Positions 9,664 to 19,382 of a stretch of 64,000 bases of DNA are shown piece after piece. A model generated the notes under the pieces. That model saw only the letters and a program-made list of their open reading frames with translations, was not told where the DNA came from and did no database searches. The DNA is from Streptomyces sp. AA1529. GTDB taxonomy: Bacteria > Actinomycetota > Actinomycetes > Streptomycetales > Streptomycetaceae. A program made the translations under genes and the position numbers. The number at the start of each line of letters is the position of its first letter. Positions within the stretch are counted from its first letter, which is position 1. The stretch spans positions 62,001-126,000 of the forward strand of contig NZ_ALAP01000008.1 in the NCBI RefSeq assembly GCF_000280905.1, in the 5' to 3' direction.

Positions 9664-11469
9664 ATGCAGCCGCTGGAGCCGGAGGACCCGCGGCAGCTCG
9701 GCGAGTACCGGCTGCTGCGCCGGCTGGGCGCGGGCGGCATGGGCCGGGTGTATCTGGCCCGCTCGGGCACCGGCCGCACCGTGGCCGTGAAGGTCGTGCA
9801 CCCGCACCACGCGGTGGACGAGGAGTTCCGGCGCCGGTTCCGGCGCGAGGTGGAGTGGGCCCGCCGGGTCGGCGGCGCCTGGACGGCCCCCGTGCTGGAC
9901 GCCGGGACCGAGGGCCCGGTGCCGTGGGTGGCCACCGGCTATGTGGCGGGCCCTTCGCTGACGCGGGCCGTGGCCGAGCACGGCCCGCTGCCGGAGGCGA
10001 CGGTGCGGGCACTGGGCGCCGGGCTGGCCGAGGCGCTGGCCCATGTGCACGGTCTGGGGCTGGTGCACCGGGATGTGAAGCCCTCCAACGTGCTGCTGAC
10101 CCCGGACGGCATCCGGCTGATCGACTTCGGTATCGCGCGGGCCGTGGCAGGTGCCGCCTCGCTCACCTCGACCGGCGTCTCGGTCGGTTCGCCCGGCTAC
10201 ATGGCACCGGAGCAGATCCTCGGCCGGGGGGCCACCGCCGCCTCCGACGTCTTCGCGCTCGGCGCGGTGCTCGTGTTCGCGGGGACGGGCGAGAACCCCT
10301 TCCCCGGCGACACCTCGGCCGCGCTGCTCTACCACGTGGTGCACGGCGAGGCCCGGCTGGACGGCCTCCCCGAGGCGCTGCGCGGGACGGCGGCCCGCAC
10401 GCTGGGCAAGGACCCCGCCGAGCGTCCGGCGCCGGACGCGCTGGCGGCCGAACTGGCGGGCTCCGCGGGCGGCGCCGGGGAGCTGCTGCGGAGCGGCTGG
10501 CTGCCGGCGCCGCTGGTGGAGCAACTGGGCAGGCGGGCCGCCGAACTGCTGGAGCTGGAGCCGCAGGTGTCGCAGGCCTCGGGCCCGGTTCCCTTCACCA
10601 CGCCCGCCTACGGCCCGGGTGCGGCCGACGGCCGGCCCGCGCCGCTCCTGCCGCACGCCCCGCTTCCGCCGCCCGACGCCGTACCGCCGGGCTTCGGCCC
10701 GCCGGACCCCTCGTACGGGAAACCCGCCGGCGGCCTGGCGGCCGCCGCCGGACCGGCGGCGGTCCCCCCTCCGGCCGACGGCCCCGGGCCGGAGCAGTAC
10801 GGCAGGCGCTCCCGGATCGTCCTGGGAACCGGTCCACCCGCCGACGGCCCCGGCGGTGCGGCAGCCGGCGGGGGAGCGGCGGAGGCGGAGGGCGGGCCGC
10901 GGCGGCGGGTGAGCTGCACGCTGGTGGTCACGCTCGCCTGTGTGGTCGCGGCGGCACTGCTGGGCACCGGCTATGTCGCCGGGCTGCTGCCGGGTCTCCG
11001 CGACTCCGGCCACGACAACACCGCCGAGCCGCCCCCGGCGGCGACGAAGCCGCCCGGCAAGGGGACGAAGGAGCCACCGGACGGGGGAGGATCCGGGGGC
11101 GGCCCGGACGGCGCCGGCGCCGGGGTGCCGGAGGAGTTCGTCGGCACCTGGCGGGGCGACCTCACCTCCCGGAAGGGGGTTCCGCTGGGCACCCTGACGG
11201 TGACGGTGAAGGAGGGCGATCCGGGGGACACCGTCGCCACCGGCAGTTCGAAGCTGGTGGGCACGGAGTGCGCGGGGCGCTGGAAACTGGTGTCGGCCAC
11301 CGACGACCGGCTGGTGGTCGACGCCTCGGGCACGGAGCCCGGCTCGAAGCTGTGTGCGCGGGGCGGCTCCGCCGAGGAGTTCAGGCTGGGCGAGGACCAT
11401 CGGCTGCGCTACGCGTCGCACGAGGAGAGCAGCGGATACGCGGTGGGGACACTCCGGAAAATCGGCTGA
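9664..11469 (+). CDS. Membrane-anchored Ser/Thr protein kinase (Hanks type)
   Basis: 601 residues. The kinase domain (about 14-270) has a GAGGMG P-loop at 22-27, Lys43, HRDVKPSN with Asp137, DFG at 154-156 and GYMAPE, so it should be active. A proline/glycine-rich linker follows, then one transmembrane helix (about 420-440) and an extracellular domain of about 120 residues beginning EEFVGTWRGDL. It stands alone between mqnA and mqnC, so a role in sensing envelope or redox state is possible but unproven. The extracellular ligand is unknown. Confidence 0.92.
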   Translation: MQPLEPEDPRQLGEYRLLRRLGAGGMGRVYLARSGTGRTVAVKVVHPHHAVDEEFRRRFRREVEWARRVGGAWTAPVLDAGTEGPVPWVATGYVAGPSLTRAVAEHGPLPEATVRALGAGLAEALAHVHGLGLVHRDVKPSNVLLTPDGIRLIDFGIARAVAGAASLTSTGVSVGSPGYMAPEQILGRGATAASDVFALGAVLVFAGTGENPFPGDTSAALLYHVVHGEARLDGLPEALRGTAARTLGKDPAERPAPDALAAELAGSAGGAGELLRSGWLPAPLVEQLGRRAAELLELEPQVSQASGPVPFTTPAYGPGAADGRPAPLLPHAPLPPPDAVPPGFGPPDPSYGKPAGGLAAAAGPAAVPPPADGPGPEQYGRRSRIVLGTGPPADGPGGAAAGGGAAEAEGGPRRRVSCTLVVTLACVVAAALLGTGYVAGLLPGLRDSGHDNTAEPPPAATKPPGKGTKEPPDGGGSGGGPDGAGAGVPEEFVGTWRGDLTSRKGVPLGTLTVTVKEGDPGDTVATGSSKLVGTECAGRWKLVSATDDRLVVDASGTEPGSKLCARGGSAEEFRLGEDHRLRYASHEESSGYAVGTLRKIG

Positions 11470-11557
11470 GCACCCCTGGCGTAGGCTGGTCCGGCGCCGC
11501 TGTGCTGTGGTAAGCGGCGAGATGTGTCGATTGCGCGACCTTTGGAGGGACGCCACG

Positions 11558-12763
11558 GTGACAGCGCACGTGTCGGAAGCCGACCTGCTCTCCGCCCTCG
11601 ACCGCGCCGCCACCGGCGGGCGCGTCACCCCCGAGGAGGCCCTCGACCTCTACCGCTACGCGCCCCTGCACGCGCTGGGCGCCGCCGCCGACAAGGCGCG
11701 CCGCCGCCGGTACGCCGGGAGCGAGCACATCGCGACGTACATCATCGAGCGGAACATCAACTACACCAACTCCTGCGTGACGGCCTGCAAGTTCTGCGCC
11801 TTCTACGCCTCGCCCAAGAGCGACAAGGTGTGGATCCGCGACCTGGACGACATCCTGCGCCGCTGCGCGGAGACGGTGGAGCTGGGCGGCACCCAGATCA
11901 TGTTCCAGGGCGGCCACCACCCGGACTTCGGCGTGGAGTACTACGAGGAGCACTTCGCCGCGATCAAGAAGGCGTTCCCGGAGCTGGTCATCCACTCGCT
12001 GGGGGCCAGCGAGGTCGAGCACATGGCGCGGATCTCCGGGGTGACGCCGAAGGAGGCGATCGAGCGCATCCACGCGGCCGGGCTCGACTCCTTCGCGGGC
12101 GCCGGTGCCGAGTTGCTGCCCGCGCGGCCCCGGAAGGCGATCGCGCCGCTCAAGGAGTCGGGCGAGCGCTGGCTGGAGATCATGGAGATCGCCCACGACC
12201 TCGGTGTCGAGTCCACCTCCACCATGCTGATGGGCACCGGCGAGACCAACGCCGAGCGGATCGAGCACCTGCGGATGATCCGCGACGTGCAGGACCGCAG
12301 CGGTGGCTTCCGGGCCTTCATCCCGTACACCTACCAGCCGGAGAACAACCACCTGAAGGGGCAGACGCAGGCGACCGTCTTCGAGTACCTGCGGATGATC
12401 GCCATCGCGCGGATCTTCCTGGACAACGTCGCCCACATCCAGGGCTCCTGGCTGACCACCGGCAAGGACATCGGGCAGCTCTCGCTGCACTACGGCGCCG
12501 ACGACCTCGGCTCGGTGATGCTGGAGGAGAACGTCGTCTCCTCGGCGGGCGCCAAGCACCGCTCCAATCGGATGGACCTGATCGACCTGATCCGCAAGGC
12601 GGGCCGGGTCCCGGCGCAGCGCGCCACCACCTACGAGCACCTGGTGGTGCACGACGACCCGGCGAACGACCCGGTGGACGACCGGGCCGTCTCGCATCTG
12701 TCCTCCACGGCCATCGACGGGGGTACGGCCCACCCCGAGCTCGCGCTCATCGACGCGAACTGA
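11558..12763 (+). CDS. mqnC: Dehypoxanthine futalosine cyclase (radical SAM)
   Basis: 401 residues. The radical-SAM CxxxCxxC motif is Cys73, Cys77 and Cys80. [16 protein letters not shown] and [13 protein letters not shown] are typical of MqnC. It cyclises dehypoxanthine futalosine to cyclic DHFL in the futalosine pathway. I chose the GTG at 11558 because GGAGGGA (11544-11550) is 7 bases upstream and the family begins near there; a longer open frame extends to 11354 without a good ribosome site. The iron-sulfur cluster is oxygen-sensitive. Confidence 0.94.
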   Translation: MTAHVSEADLLSALDRAATGGRVTPEEALDLYRYAPLHALGAAADKARRRRYAGSEHIATYIIERNINYTNSCVTACKFCAFYASPKSDKVWIRDLDDILRRCAETVELGGTQIMFQGGHHPDFGVEYYEEHFAAIKKAFPELVIHSLGASEVEHMARISGVTPKEAIERIHAAGLDSFAGAGAELLPARPRKAIAPLKESGERWLEIMEIAHDLGVESTSTMLMGTGETNAERIEHLRMIRDVQDRSGGFRAFIPYTYQPENNHLKGQTQATVFEYLRMIAIARIFLDNVAHIQGSWLTTGKDIGQLSLHYGADDLGSVMLEENVVSSAGAKHRSNRMDLIDLIRKAGRVPAQRATTYEHLVVHDDPANDPVDDRAVSHLSSTAIDGGTAHPELALIDAN

Positions 12764-12821
12764 CCAGCGGGCCGGGCATGCCGACGGGCGGCGAACGAGC
12801 GGACGAGCGGACGGACGAGAA

Positions 12822-13520
12822 GTGACGCGGGCATCCCTGGAGAAGAAGCCGCACGAGGTCGCGGCCATGTTCGACGACGTGGCGGCCAGGTACGACCTCA
12901 CCAACGACGTGCTCTCGCTCGGCCAGACCCGGCTGTGGCGGCGGGCGGTCGCCGACGCCGTGGACGCCCGCCCGGGTGAGCGGGTGCTGGACCTGGCGGC
13001 CGGCACCGGCACCTCGTCGCTGCCGTTCGTGGAGGCCGGCGCGTTCACCGTGCCGTGCGACTTCTCGCTGGGCATGCTGCGCGAGGGGAAGCGGCGCCAC
13101 CCCTGGATGCCGTTCACCGCGGGGGACGCGACCCGCCTCCCGTTCGCCGACGCCGTGTTCGACGCCGTGACGATCTCCTTCGGGCTGCGCAACGTCAGCG
13201 CGGTGGACACGGCCCTCGCCGAGCTGCTGCGGGTCACCAAGCCCGGCGGCCGGGTGCTGATCTGCGAGTTCAGCCACCCCACCTGGGCGCCGTTCCGCAC
13301 CGTCTACACCGAGTACCTGATGCGTGCGCTGCCGCCGCTCGCCCGGCGCGTCAGCAGCAGCCCGGACGCGTACGTCTACCTCGCGGAGTCGATCCGCGCG
13401 TGGCCCGACCAGTCCGCGCTCGCGGCGCGGCTGCAGGACGCGGGCTGGGGCCGGGTGGCCTGGCGCAACCTGAGCGGCGGCATCGTCGCGCTGCACCGCG
13501 GATTCCGCCCCGCCGGCTGA
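12822..13520 (+). CDS. menG: Demethylmenaquinone methyltransferase
   Basis: 232 residues, class I SAM methyltransferase of the UbiE/MenG family. [19 protein letters not shown] is the family signature at the N-terminus, [12 protein letters not shown] is the SAM-binding motif I, and FGLRNV and [12 protein letters not shown] follow. It methylates demethylmenaquinone at C2, the last ring step, at the inner membrane face. It starts at a GTG 58 bp after mqnC and is probably co-transcribed with it. Confidence 0.93.
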   Translation: MTRASLEKKPHEVAAMFDDVAARYDLTNDVLSLGQTRLWRRAVADAVDARPGERVLDLAAGTGTSSLPFVEAGAFTVPCDFSLGMLREGKRRHPWMPFTAGDATRLPFADAVFDAVTISFGLRNVSAVDTALAELLRVTKPGGRVLICEFSHPTWAPFRTVYTEYLMRALPPLARRVSSSPDAYVYLAESIRAWPDQSALAARLQDAGWGRVAWRNLSGGIVALHRGFRPAG

Positions 13521-13709
13521 CACGGCGGGAGGCGCGCGGCGCGTTCGGCGTCCGCCGCGCCCCCGCAGCCGGTGCCGGGTTGCGCTTGGATAAATCTGCT
13601 TCCGTCGCGTGGAGTTCGGCGGAACGATGGAGACGCCCCCCGTATCCGTCCGCGCACGCGCGGTGCCCACGGGTGCCGTTTCGTCCCGCCGAACCCACCG
13701 GAGCGCGCC

Positions 13710-16583
13710 ATGCCGTCCCCTCCGCCGTCCCCGCAGCGCTGTCCGCAGTGCGGCACGGCCTCTCCCGCCGAGGCCCGCTTCTGCATGTCGTGCGGCGCCC
13801 CCACGGCACCGGCCACCCCACCCGAGGCCCCGACGGTTGCGGGGGAGCGGGGAGCACCTCCGGCCGGTTCGGGGTCCGCAGAGCCGGAAAGCTCCGCCGG
13901 TCCGGCTGCTGCTGACGCGCCGGCTGCTGCTGACGCGCCGGCTGCCGCTGACGCGGCGTCCGTGCCGGGCAGCACGCCGGTTTCTGAGGCCCCGTCCGCG
14001 CCGGGCGCTGCCCCGCCTGCTGACGTCCCGGCCGCTCCTGGCGCTCCGCCGGCCCCCGCGGCCCCGCCTGCCCCAAGTGCTCCGCCTGCCCCCGGGACAC
14101 CCCCCGCGCCGGGTGCCGCGCCCACTCCACCCACTCCACCCATCCCGCCCGGCCCGCCCGGCCCGCCCGGCCCGCCCGGCCCGTCCGGCCCGTCCGACCC
14201 GTCGGCCTACGTTCCGACCCGGACCTCCCTGCCGGCCCAGCCCGCGCCGCCGGGCACGCCACCGACCGCCACCCGTCCCGTGCCGCCGACGGCTCCGCCC
14301 GCCGCCCCGCCCGCCGCGGCTGCCTGGGCACCGCAGCCTCCGCCCCCGCCGGGCACGCCCGGCGGACCGACGCCGCTCGGACTGTTCCTGGCCCGGACCG
14401 TGAAGGGCGACTGGGCCGCGGCCCTGCGGGTCGCCGCCTGGCCGCTGGGGCTGCTGCTGGTGGCCGCCTGTGCGCTCGGTCTCTGGTCCGACGACGACCT
14501 CGACGACCTCGACATCGGCTGGGGCACCCGGATGCGGGTCGCGCTGGCCGCGCTGCTGCGGGGCATCGGCGGCGGGCTCGGACTCGCCACCGACGGCACC
14601 GCCGACATCGGGGGCGGAAGCGTGGTCGGCGAGGTCGAGGTCTCCGGACTGCCGCTGCTGGCCACGGTGCTGTGGATCGGCGCGCTCGCCGTCGCGGCCC
14701 GCGTCGTGAGCCGCCGGACGGCCCCGGCCGGGCCGTCGGCCGCGCTGGAGGCGGCGCTGCGGATCGGTGCGCTGTGCGGGGCCGGCGGACTGCTCCTGGG
14801 GCTGTACGCGGCCCCGTCGTACGAGGGGCTCGAACTGAACTCCGCGCCGGGGCTCACCCTGCTGTGGGCGTTCCTGCTCTCCACCCTGGTGGCGGCGCTC
14901 GTGCTGACCCGCGGCGGGACCGGCGCCGTGACGGCCGCGGGGCCCGGAGTGCGCGCCCTGGTGGGTGCGTTGCGGACGGCGGGGCTCGCGCTGGTGTGCG
15001 TGCTCGCGCTGGCCTCCGTCGTCCTGCTCGTCGTCCTGCTCGCCTCCGCCGACGAGCTCACCGCGGACGACGTGTGGGCACTGCTGATGATGCTCCCCAA
15101 CATCGGCGCGCTCGGCCTCGCCCTGGCCTGGGGCGCGCCGCTCGACGTGCGCTGGGACTTCGGCAGTTGGAACAGGGGCCGCGAGTCGCTGGGATACGGA
15201 GAGCTGAGCGACCTCGCCGGCGGCTGGGCGGTGGTGGGCGCCCTGGCCGGGGGGCTGGCCTGCGCGCTGCTGCTGGGCACCCTGGTCGCCCGCCGGTGCG
15301 CCGACCGCCGCGAGCAGCTCCTGGCCACCGGGTTCTTCGTGCTGGGCCTGCTGCTGGTCGTCGCGGTGGCCGGGGTGGGCTTCGAGGCCCGCTTCCACGA
15401 GGCGTCCGGCACCGCGGGCGGCGGCCTCGGCGACGGCGGCCTCGGTGGCGGCGGTCTCTGGGACGGTTACGGCGGCGACCCCGGCAGCGCCTCCGACGGC
15501 TTCGGCAACGACGTGAACCCCGGCGAGTCCGTCGCCTCCGGTGCCGAGGTCGGCGCAGGCATCGCCGAACTGCTGCTGTTCGCGCTGCTGTGGTCCTACG
15601 GCGGCGCACTGCTGGTCCCGTTCCTGCGCGCCCGCTTCGGACGCGGGGGCGGCCCGGGCGGCCCGCCGCGTGCGGACGCCCCGGTGCCGGGCGCCCACCA
15701 CGCCCCGTACGGTGCCCCGGCCGGAGCGCCGTGGCCGGCCGGATACGCCGCCGCCCCGCAGCAGGGCGGTCCGGGCGGCGGATATCCCGCGGGCGACACG
15801 CTCGCCGGTCCCGTCCCCGGCGGCGGCGGTCCGGTGCCGCCGCCGCAGCGCCGCCGCGGTCTCACCTGGGCGGGTCTGGTCCTGGCGGCGTTCCTCGTCG
15901 TGGGCGCCGCGACCGGCGGCATTCTCCATCTGGCGGGCGGCGACGGGAAGGACGGCGACGGCACCGCGGCAGCAGAGAAGTCGGCGGCGGCCGAGAAGTC
16001 GTCCCCGTCCGCCGCACCGGAACCCGGCGACGCGAGCAGCCGGGATCCCGAACCCACCCCCTCGGCGAGCGCGTCCGGCGCCGATGCCGAGGAAGGCGGA
16101 GCGGGCGGAACCCCCGGTTCCCCGCCGCGCACCTCGCTGCCCGAGGGGTTCACCAGGGCCGACGATCCGGAGGGGTTCTCCGTCGGGGTGCGGGAGGGCT
16201 GGCAGCGTTCGGTGCAGGGCACCCAGGTCGACTACGAGGCGCCGGGCAGCGACGACTACCTGCGCATCGGGGTCATCCGCAACACGGGCCAGACCTCCTA
16301 CGAGAACTTCCGCACCCTGGAGAAGGGCGCGGCCAAGCGCGACGGCTACCGGCGGCTGGAGCTGACCGCGAACACCTTCCGGGGACGGCCCGGCGCCCGC
16401 TGGGAGTTCGTCTACACCTCCGACGACACGGGCCGCACCATCCACGCCGTCGACCAGGCGTACGTGGCCGAGGACGGCACCGAGTACAGCATCTACGCCG
16501 AGAGCGGCTACGACACCTGGGACCCGGGCCGCGAACAGGTCTTCAGCACCGCGCTGCGCACCTGGGACGAGAACGGCGCCTGA
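13710..16583 (+). CDS. Zinc-ribbon, proline-rich multi-spanning membrane protein of unknown function
   Basis: 957 residues. The N-terminal zinc ribbon has Cys11, Cys14, Cys25 and Cys28. A long Pro/Ala-rich low-complexity segment follows (about 30-225) with an AADAP tandem repeat and a collagen-like PPG run. About a dozen hydrophobic segments fill roughly 230-650, then comes a Gly/Pro linker, one further transmembrane helix (around 715-735) and an acidic linker. The C-terminal soluble domain of about 150 residues (PEGFTRADDPEGFSVGV onward) resembles extracellular domains attached to actinobacterial Ser/Thr kinases. The ATG at 13710 has CGGAG upstream. The function is unknown. Confidence 0.8.
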   Translation: MPSPPPSPQRCPQCGTASPAEARFCMSCGAPTAPATPPEAPTVAGERGAPPAGSGSAEPESSAGPAAADAPAAADAPAAADAASVPGSTPVSEAPSAPGAAPPADVPAAPGAPPAPAAPPAPSAPPAPGTPPAPGAAPTPPTPPIPPGPPGPPGPPGPSGPSDPSAYVPTRTSLPAQPAPPGTPPTATRPVPPTAPPAAPPAAAAWAPQPPPPPGTPGGPTPLGLFLARTVKGDWAAALRVAAWPLGLLLVAACALGLWSDDDLDDLDIGWGTRMRVALAALLRGIGGGLGLATDGTADIGGGSVVGEVEVSGLPLLATVLWIGALAVAARVVSRRTAPAGPSAALEAALRIGALCGAGGLLLGLYAAPSYEGLELNSAPGLTLLWAFLLSTLVAALVLTRGGTGAVTAAGPGVRALVGALRTAGLALVCVLALASVVLLVVLLASADELTADDVWALLMMLPNIGALGLALAWGAPLDVRWDFGSWNRGRESLGYGELSDLAGGWAVVGALAGGLACALLLGTLVARRCADRREQLLATGFFVLGLLLVVAVAGVGFEARFHEASGTAGGGLGDGGLGGGGLWDGYGGDPGSASDGFGNDVNPGESVASGAEVGAGIAELLLFALLWSYGGALLVPFLRARFGRGGGPGGPPRADAPVPGAHHAPYGAPAGAPWPAGYAAAPQQGGPGGGYPAGDTLAGPVPGGGGPVPPPQRRRGLTWAGLVLAAFLVVGAATGGILHLAGGDGKDGDGTAAAEKSAAAEKSSPSAAPEPGDASSRDPEPTPSASASGADAEEGGAGGTPGSPPRTSLPEGFTRADDPEGFSVGVREGWQRSVQGTQVDYEAPGSDDYLRIGVIRNTGQTSYENFRTLEKGAAKRDGYRRLELTANTFRGRPGARWEFVYTSDDTGRTIHAVDQAYVAEDGTEYSIYAESGYDTWDPGREQVFSTALRTWDENGA
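13902..13955 (+). repeat. 18-bp tandem repeat, three copies, within the membrane-protein gene
   Basis: Three copies of CCGGCTGCTGCTGACGCG (13902-13919, 13920-13937, 13938-13955; the last has one base changed) encode repeated PAAADA. A separate 9-bp CGGCCCGCC-type run at about 14148-14190 encodes the collagen-like PPG repeats. Copy number is likely to vary by slippage. Confidence 0.8.
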
Positions 16584-16603
16584 GGCGGGGGCGGGGCCGC
16601 GGA

Positions 16604-16627
16604 CGGGACCGCGCCGAGGCGGTCCCG
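16604..16627 (+). terminator. Hairpin after the zinc-ribbon membrane protein gene
   Basis: CGGGACCGC (16604-16612) pairs with GCGGTCCCG (16619-16627) around a 6-base loop, about 20 bases after the stop codon and before the next gene. No U-tract. Confidence 0.55.
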
Positions 16628-16682
16628 CCCGCGCCGCATAGACTGGCGCTGTCAGCCAACCAGCCAGCATGCGGGAGTCCTC

Positions 16683-18017
16683 GTGGCCGACCCCCAACCC
16701 CAGGCGCACTCCGAGTCCAAGGCGCGGTCCCGGCCGGAGGCGGCCGCCTCCGAGCGGTCCGCCGATGTGATCGTCGTCGGCGCCGGGCCCGCGGGCGCCA
16801 CGACCGCCTACCACCTCGCCCGCAGCGGACTGGACGTGCTGCTGTTGGAGAAGACGGCGTTCCCCCGCGAGAAGGTGTGCGGTGACGGGCTCACCCCGCG
16901 TGCCACCAAGCAGCTCGTGGCCATGGGCATCGACATCTCCGAGGAGGCCGGCTGGCTGCGCAACAAGGGGCTCCGCATCATCGGCGGCGGCCACCGGCTG
17001 CAGCTTCCCTGGCCCGAGCTGGCCAGCTACCCGGACTACGGGCTGGTCCGCAGGCGGGACGACTTCGACGAGCAGCTCGCCCGGCAGGCGGAGAAGGCGG
17101 GCGCGCGCCTGCACGAGCGCTGCAACGTCACCGAGCCGATCGTGGACGAGCGCACCGGACACCTCACCGGCGTGCACGCCAAGCTGGGCGAGGAGAAGAC
17201 GCCCGTCACCTTCCACGCGCCGATCGTGGTGGCGGCGGACGGCAACTCCACCCGGCTGTCGCTGAAGATGGGCCTGCACCGCCGCGAGGACCGGCCCATG
17301 GGCGTCGCCGTGCGGACCTACTTCACCTCGCCCCGGCACGACGACGACTATCTGGAGTCCTGGCTGGAGCTGTGGGACCGGCGGGGCGCCGAGGACCGGC
17401 TGCTGCCCGGCTACGGCTGGATCTTCGGCATGGGCGACGGCACCTCCAACGTCGGGCTCGGGGTGCTGAACACCTCCGCCGCGTTCAAGGAGCTGGACTG
17501 GCGCGAGGTCCTCAAGGCGTGGTGCGCCTCGATGCCCGAGGAGTGGGGCTACACGCCGGAGAACATGACGGGCCCGATCCGCGGCGCGGCGCTCCCCATG
17601 GCGTTCAACCGCCAGCCGCACTACACCCGCGGCCTGCTGCTGGTCGGGGACGCCGGCGGGCTGGTGAACCCGTTCAACGGGGAGGGCATCGCCTACGCCA
17701 TGGAGTCCGGCGCGATCGCCGCCGAGACCATCGTCCAGGCCCATGCGCGCGCCACCCGGGCCCAGCGCGAGCTGGCCCTGCGGCGCTACCCGAAGGTCCT
17801 CAAGGACACCTACGGCGGCTATTACACGATGGGCCGCGCCTTCGTGAAGCTCATCGGCAACCCGAAGGTGATGAAGCTGGCCACCGAGCGCGGCCTCTCG
17901 CACCCCGTGCTGATGCGCTTCACCCTCAAGATGCTCGCCAACCTCACCGATCCCACCGGTGGCGACGCCATGGACCGCATCATCAACGGCCTCACGAAGG
18001 TGACCCCGCGGGCCTGA
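16683..18017 (+). CDS. menJ: Geranylgeranyl-reductase-family flavoprotein, probable menaquinone side-chain reductase
   Basis: 444 residues from a GTG start. The FAD dinucleotide motif is VVGAGPAG (33-38 for GAGPAG). EKTAFPREKVCGDGLTPRA and the second FAD motif LVGDAGGLVNPFNGEGIAYAME are classic for the geranylgeranyl reductase family. Mycobacterial MenJ of this family reduces the beta-isoprene unit of menaquinone, and the neighbours here are menaquinone genes, so that role is most likely. Reduction of archaeal-type lipids or chlorophyll is excluded by context, not by sequence. Confidence 0.82.
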   Translation: MADPQPQAHSESKARSRPEAAASERSADVIVVGAGPAGATTAYHLARSGLDVLLLEKTAFPREKVCGDGLTPRATKQLVAMGIDISEEAGWLRNKGLRIIGGGHRLQLPWPELASYPDYGLVRRRDDFDEQLARQAEKAGARLHERCNVTEPIVDERTGHLTGVHAKLGEEKTPVTFHAPIVVAADGNSTRLSLKMGLHRREDRPMGVAVRTYFTSPRHDDDYLESWLELWDRRGAEDRLLPGYGWIFGMGDGTSNVGLGVLNTSAAFKELDWREVLKAWCASMPEEWGYTPENMTGPIRGAALPMAFNRQPHYTRGLLLVGDAGGLVNPFNGEGIAYAMESGAIAAETIVQAHARATRAQRELALRRYPKVLKDTYGGYYTMGRAFVKLIGNPKVMKLATERGLSHPVLMRFTLKMLANLTDPTGGDAMDRIINGLTKVTPRA

Positions 18018-18094
18018 CGGCCCCCACTGCTCCACGGCCCCGCGGACGGGCGCGCCGGTCCGCGGGCGCGCAGGTCCGCGGGATCCGCGCCACC

Positions 18095-19144
18095 TCACTC
18101 GTCGCCGAACGAGATGTTCCCCCACTCATCCATCGTGGGGTGAATCTTCGACGGCTCCTGGTGGTCCTCGTCCGAGGGGCGCGGCGGCTCCGGCCCGTCC
18201 GGGCCGATCCGCATCATCCGCTCGACGCGCACGATCTGGAACGTCCGCCCGCGTGCGCGCAGTTCGTTGGCGCCGCGCCGGCTCATGAACCGCTCGGCCG
18301 CTTTCGCGAAGACGGCCACGTCCCGCTCCGAGTACTCCGACTCCCACCCCGGGATCTCCCGCGCCAGGGGCACGCTCTTGGTGAGGTGGCCCACCAGCCC
18401 GCGCCGCGCCGCTTGCGGCGTGGGGAACTGTTCGGCCAGGAACATCGACCAGGACCCCGCCTCCCGCTCCAGCACACGGAACGCCGGGGGCAGCAGCACC
18501 AGCCCCGGATGGCTGCGCAGCGCGCGCCGGGAGTCGGCGAGGACGTCCGCGGGGAAGCGCTCCGAGTGGTAGACGCTCTCGCGCAGCCCGAGCCGCTCCA
18601 ACCCGTTCGTGGGCTGCACCTCGGCCGCGTGGTCGACCACGAACCCCTCGGCGTCGGACGGCGTGTCCTTCTTCTCCAGCTCCCAGTGGTCGTCCTCGGG
18701 ATGATCGGTGGGACGGGGCGGTTCCAGCGAGCCGTCGCCGATCCGGGCGAACTCGTCGGCCCGTACGATTCGGTAGCGGTCGGATCCGACGGACAGCTCG
18801 TCTATCCGCCTCTTCTCCAGCCGTGCCACGCCGTCCAGCAGCCGACGCCGCTCGCGGTGGTCCGCGGCCTGATCCTTGGCGTAGGACCACAGATACGAAT
18901 TCAGCTCGTCCCGTGCGTCCTGTGGGAACCCGGTGTCCAACTCGCCCAGCAGCCGCCACCGCGGCCGGTCGGCGGGCGTCTGCACGGCGCACCCGAACAA
19001 CGGCCCGCGCACCACGATGTGCGGATACCGCTGCCCGCTCCGGAACGCGTCGAGTTCGGTCACTTGCGAGACGGGGTCGTCGCGCTGGGCGATGCGGATG
19101 GTCAGGTGATCCGGCGCCGGATATTGCTTGTCGTGTTCCCGCAT
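18095..19144 (-). CDS. DUF5954-like protein with an internal duplication
   Basis: 349 residues from the ATG at 19144, chosen because related Streptomyces proteins, as I recall, begin MREH. There is no clear Shine-Dalgarno, and the frame stays open up to 19216. It has no signal peptide or membrane segment and is hydrophilic. Two copies of a module are visible. Residues about 111-152 and 288-330 share the pattern RR-x3-EL, then IVR, then RIG-x2-G, then EPPRP(S/T)D. The function is unknown. It is convergent with the menJ-like gene. Confidence 0.75.
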   Translation of the reverse strand: MREHDKQYPAPDHLTIRIAQRDDPVSQVTELDAFRSGQRYPHIVVRGPLFGCAVQTPADRPRWRLLGELDTGFPQDARDELNSYLWSYAKDQAADHRERRRLLDGVARLEKRRIDELSVGSDRYRIVRADEFARIGDGSLEPPRPTDHPEDDHWELEKKDTPSDAEGFVVDHAAEVQPTNGLERLGLRESVYHSERFPADVLADSRRALRSHPGLVLLPPAFRVLEREAGSWSMFLAEQFPTPQAARRGLVGHLTKSVPLAREIPGWESEYSERDVAVFAKAAERFMSRRGANELRARGRTFQIVRVERMMRIGPDGPEPPRPSDEDHQEPSKIHPTMDEWGNISFGDE

Positions 19145-19331
19145 GCACCGAGTGTGCTGGGGTGCGTGGCACCGTGCCGGGCACTTTCGGGAATATGGCC
19201 GGTACGGGCGGGGCATGCAGGGCGCGGCCTCCCCGTCACAAGGTGAGGCTTCGGCGAACCCGCGTGATCACCCGCTGGGCACGGCGGTGTGCCATCGCGA
19301 CCACGATCCCGCAGCGTCGCCGCGCCAACGC

Positions 19332-19365
19332 GGAAGGGGCCCACCGCGGGCGGTGGGCCCCTTCC
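19332..19365 (-). terminator. Long hairpin terminator of the NlpC/P60 gene
   Basis: GGAAGGGGCCCACCGC (19332-19347) pairs perfectly with GCGGTGGGCCCCTTCC (19350-19365), a 16-bp stem some 18 bases beyond the stop on the minus strand. Confidence 0.8.
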
Positions 19366-19382
19366 TGGCGAGTGCGGCCGGC

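Noticed and set aside
12747..18125. A 1792-codon open reading frame on the minus strand
   Set aside because: It runs antisense to menG, the membrane protein gene and the menJ-like gene, has no domain, and reflects high GC with few stop codons.
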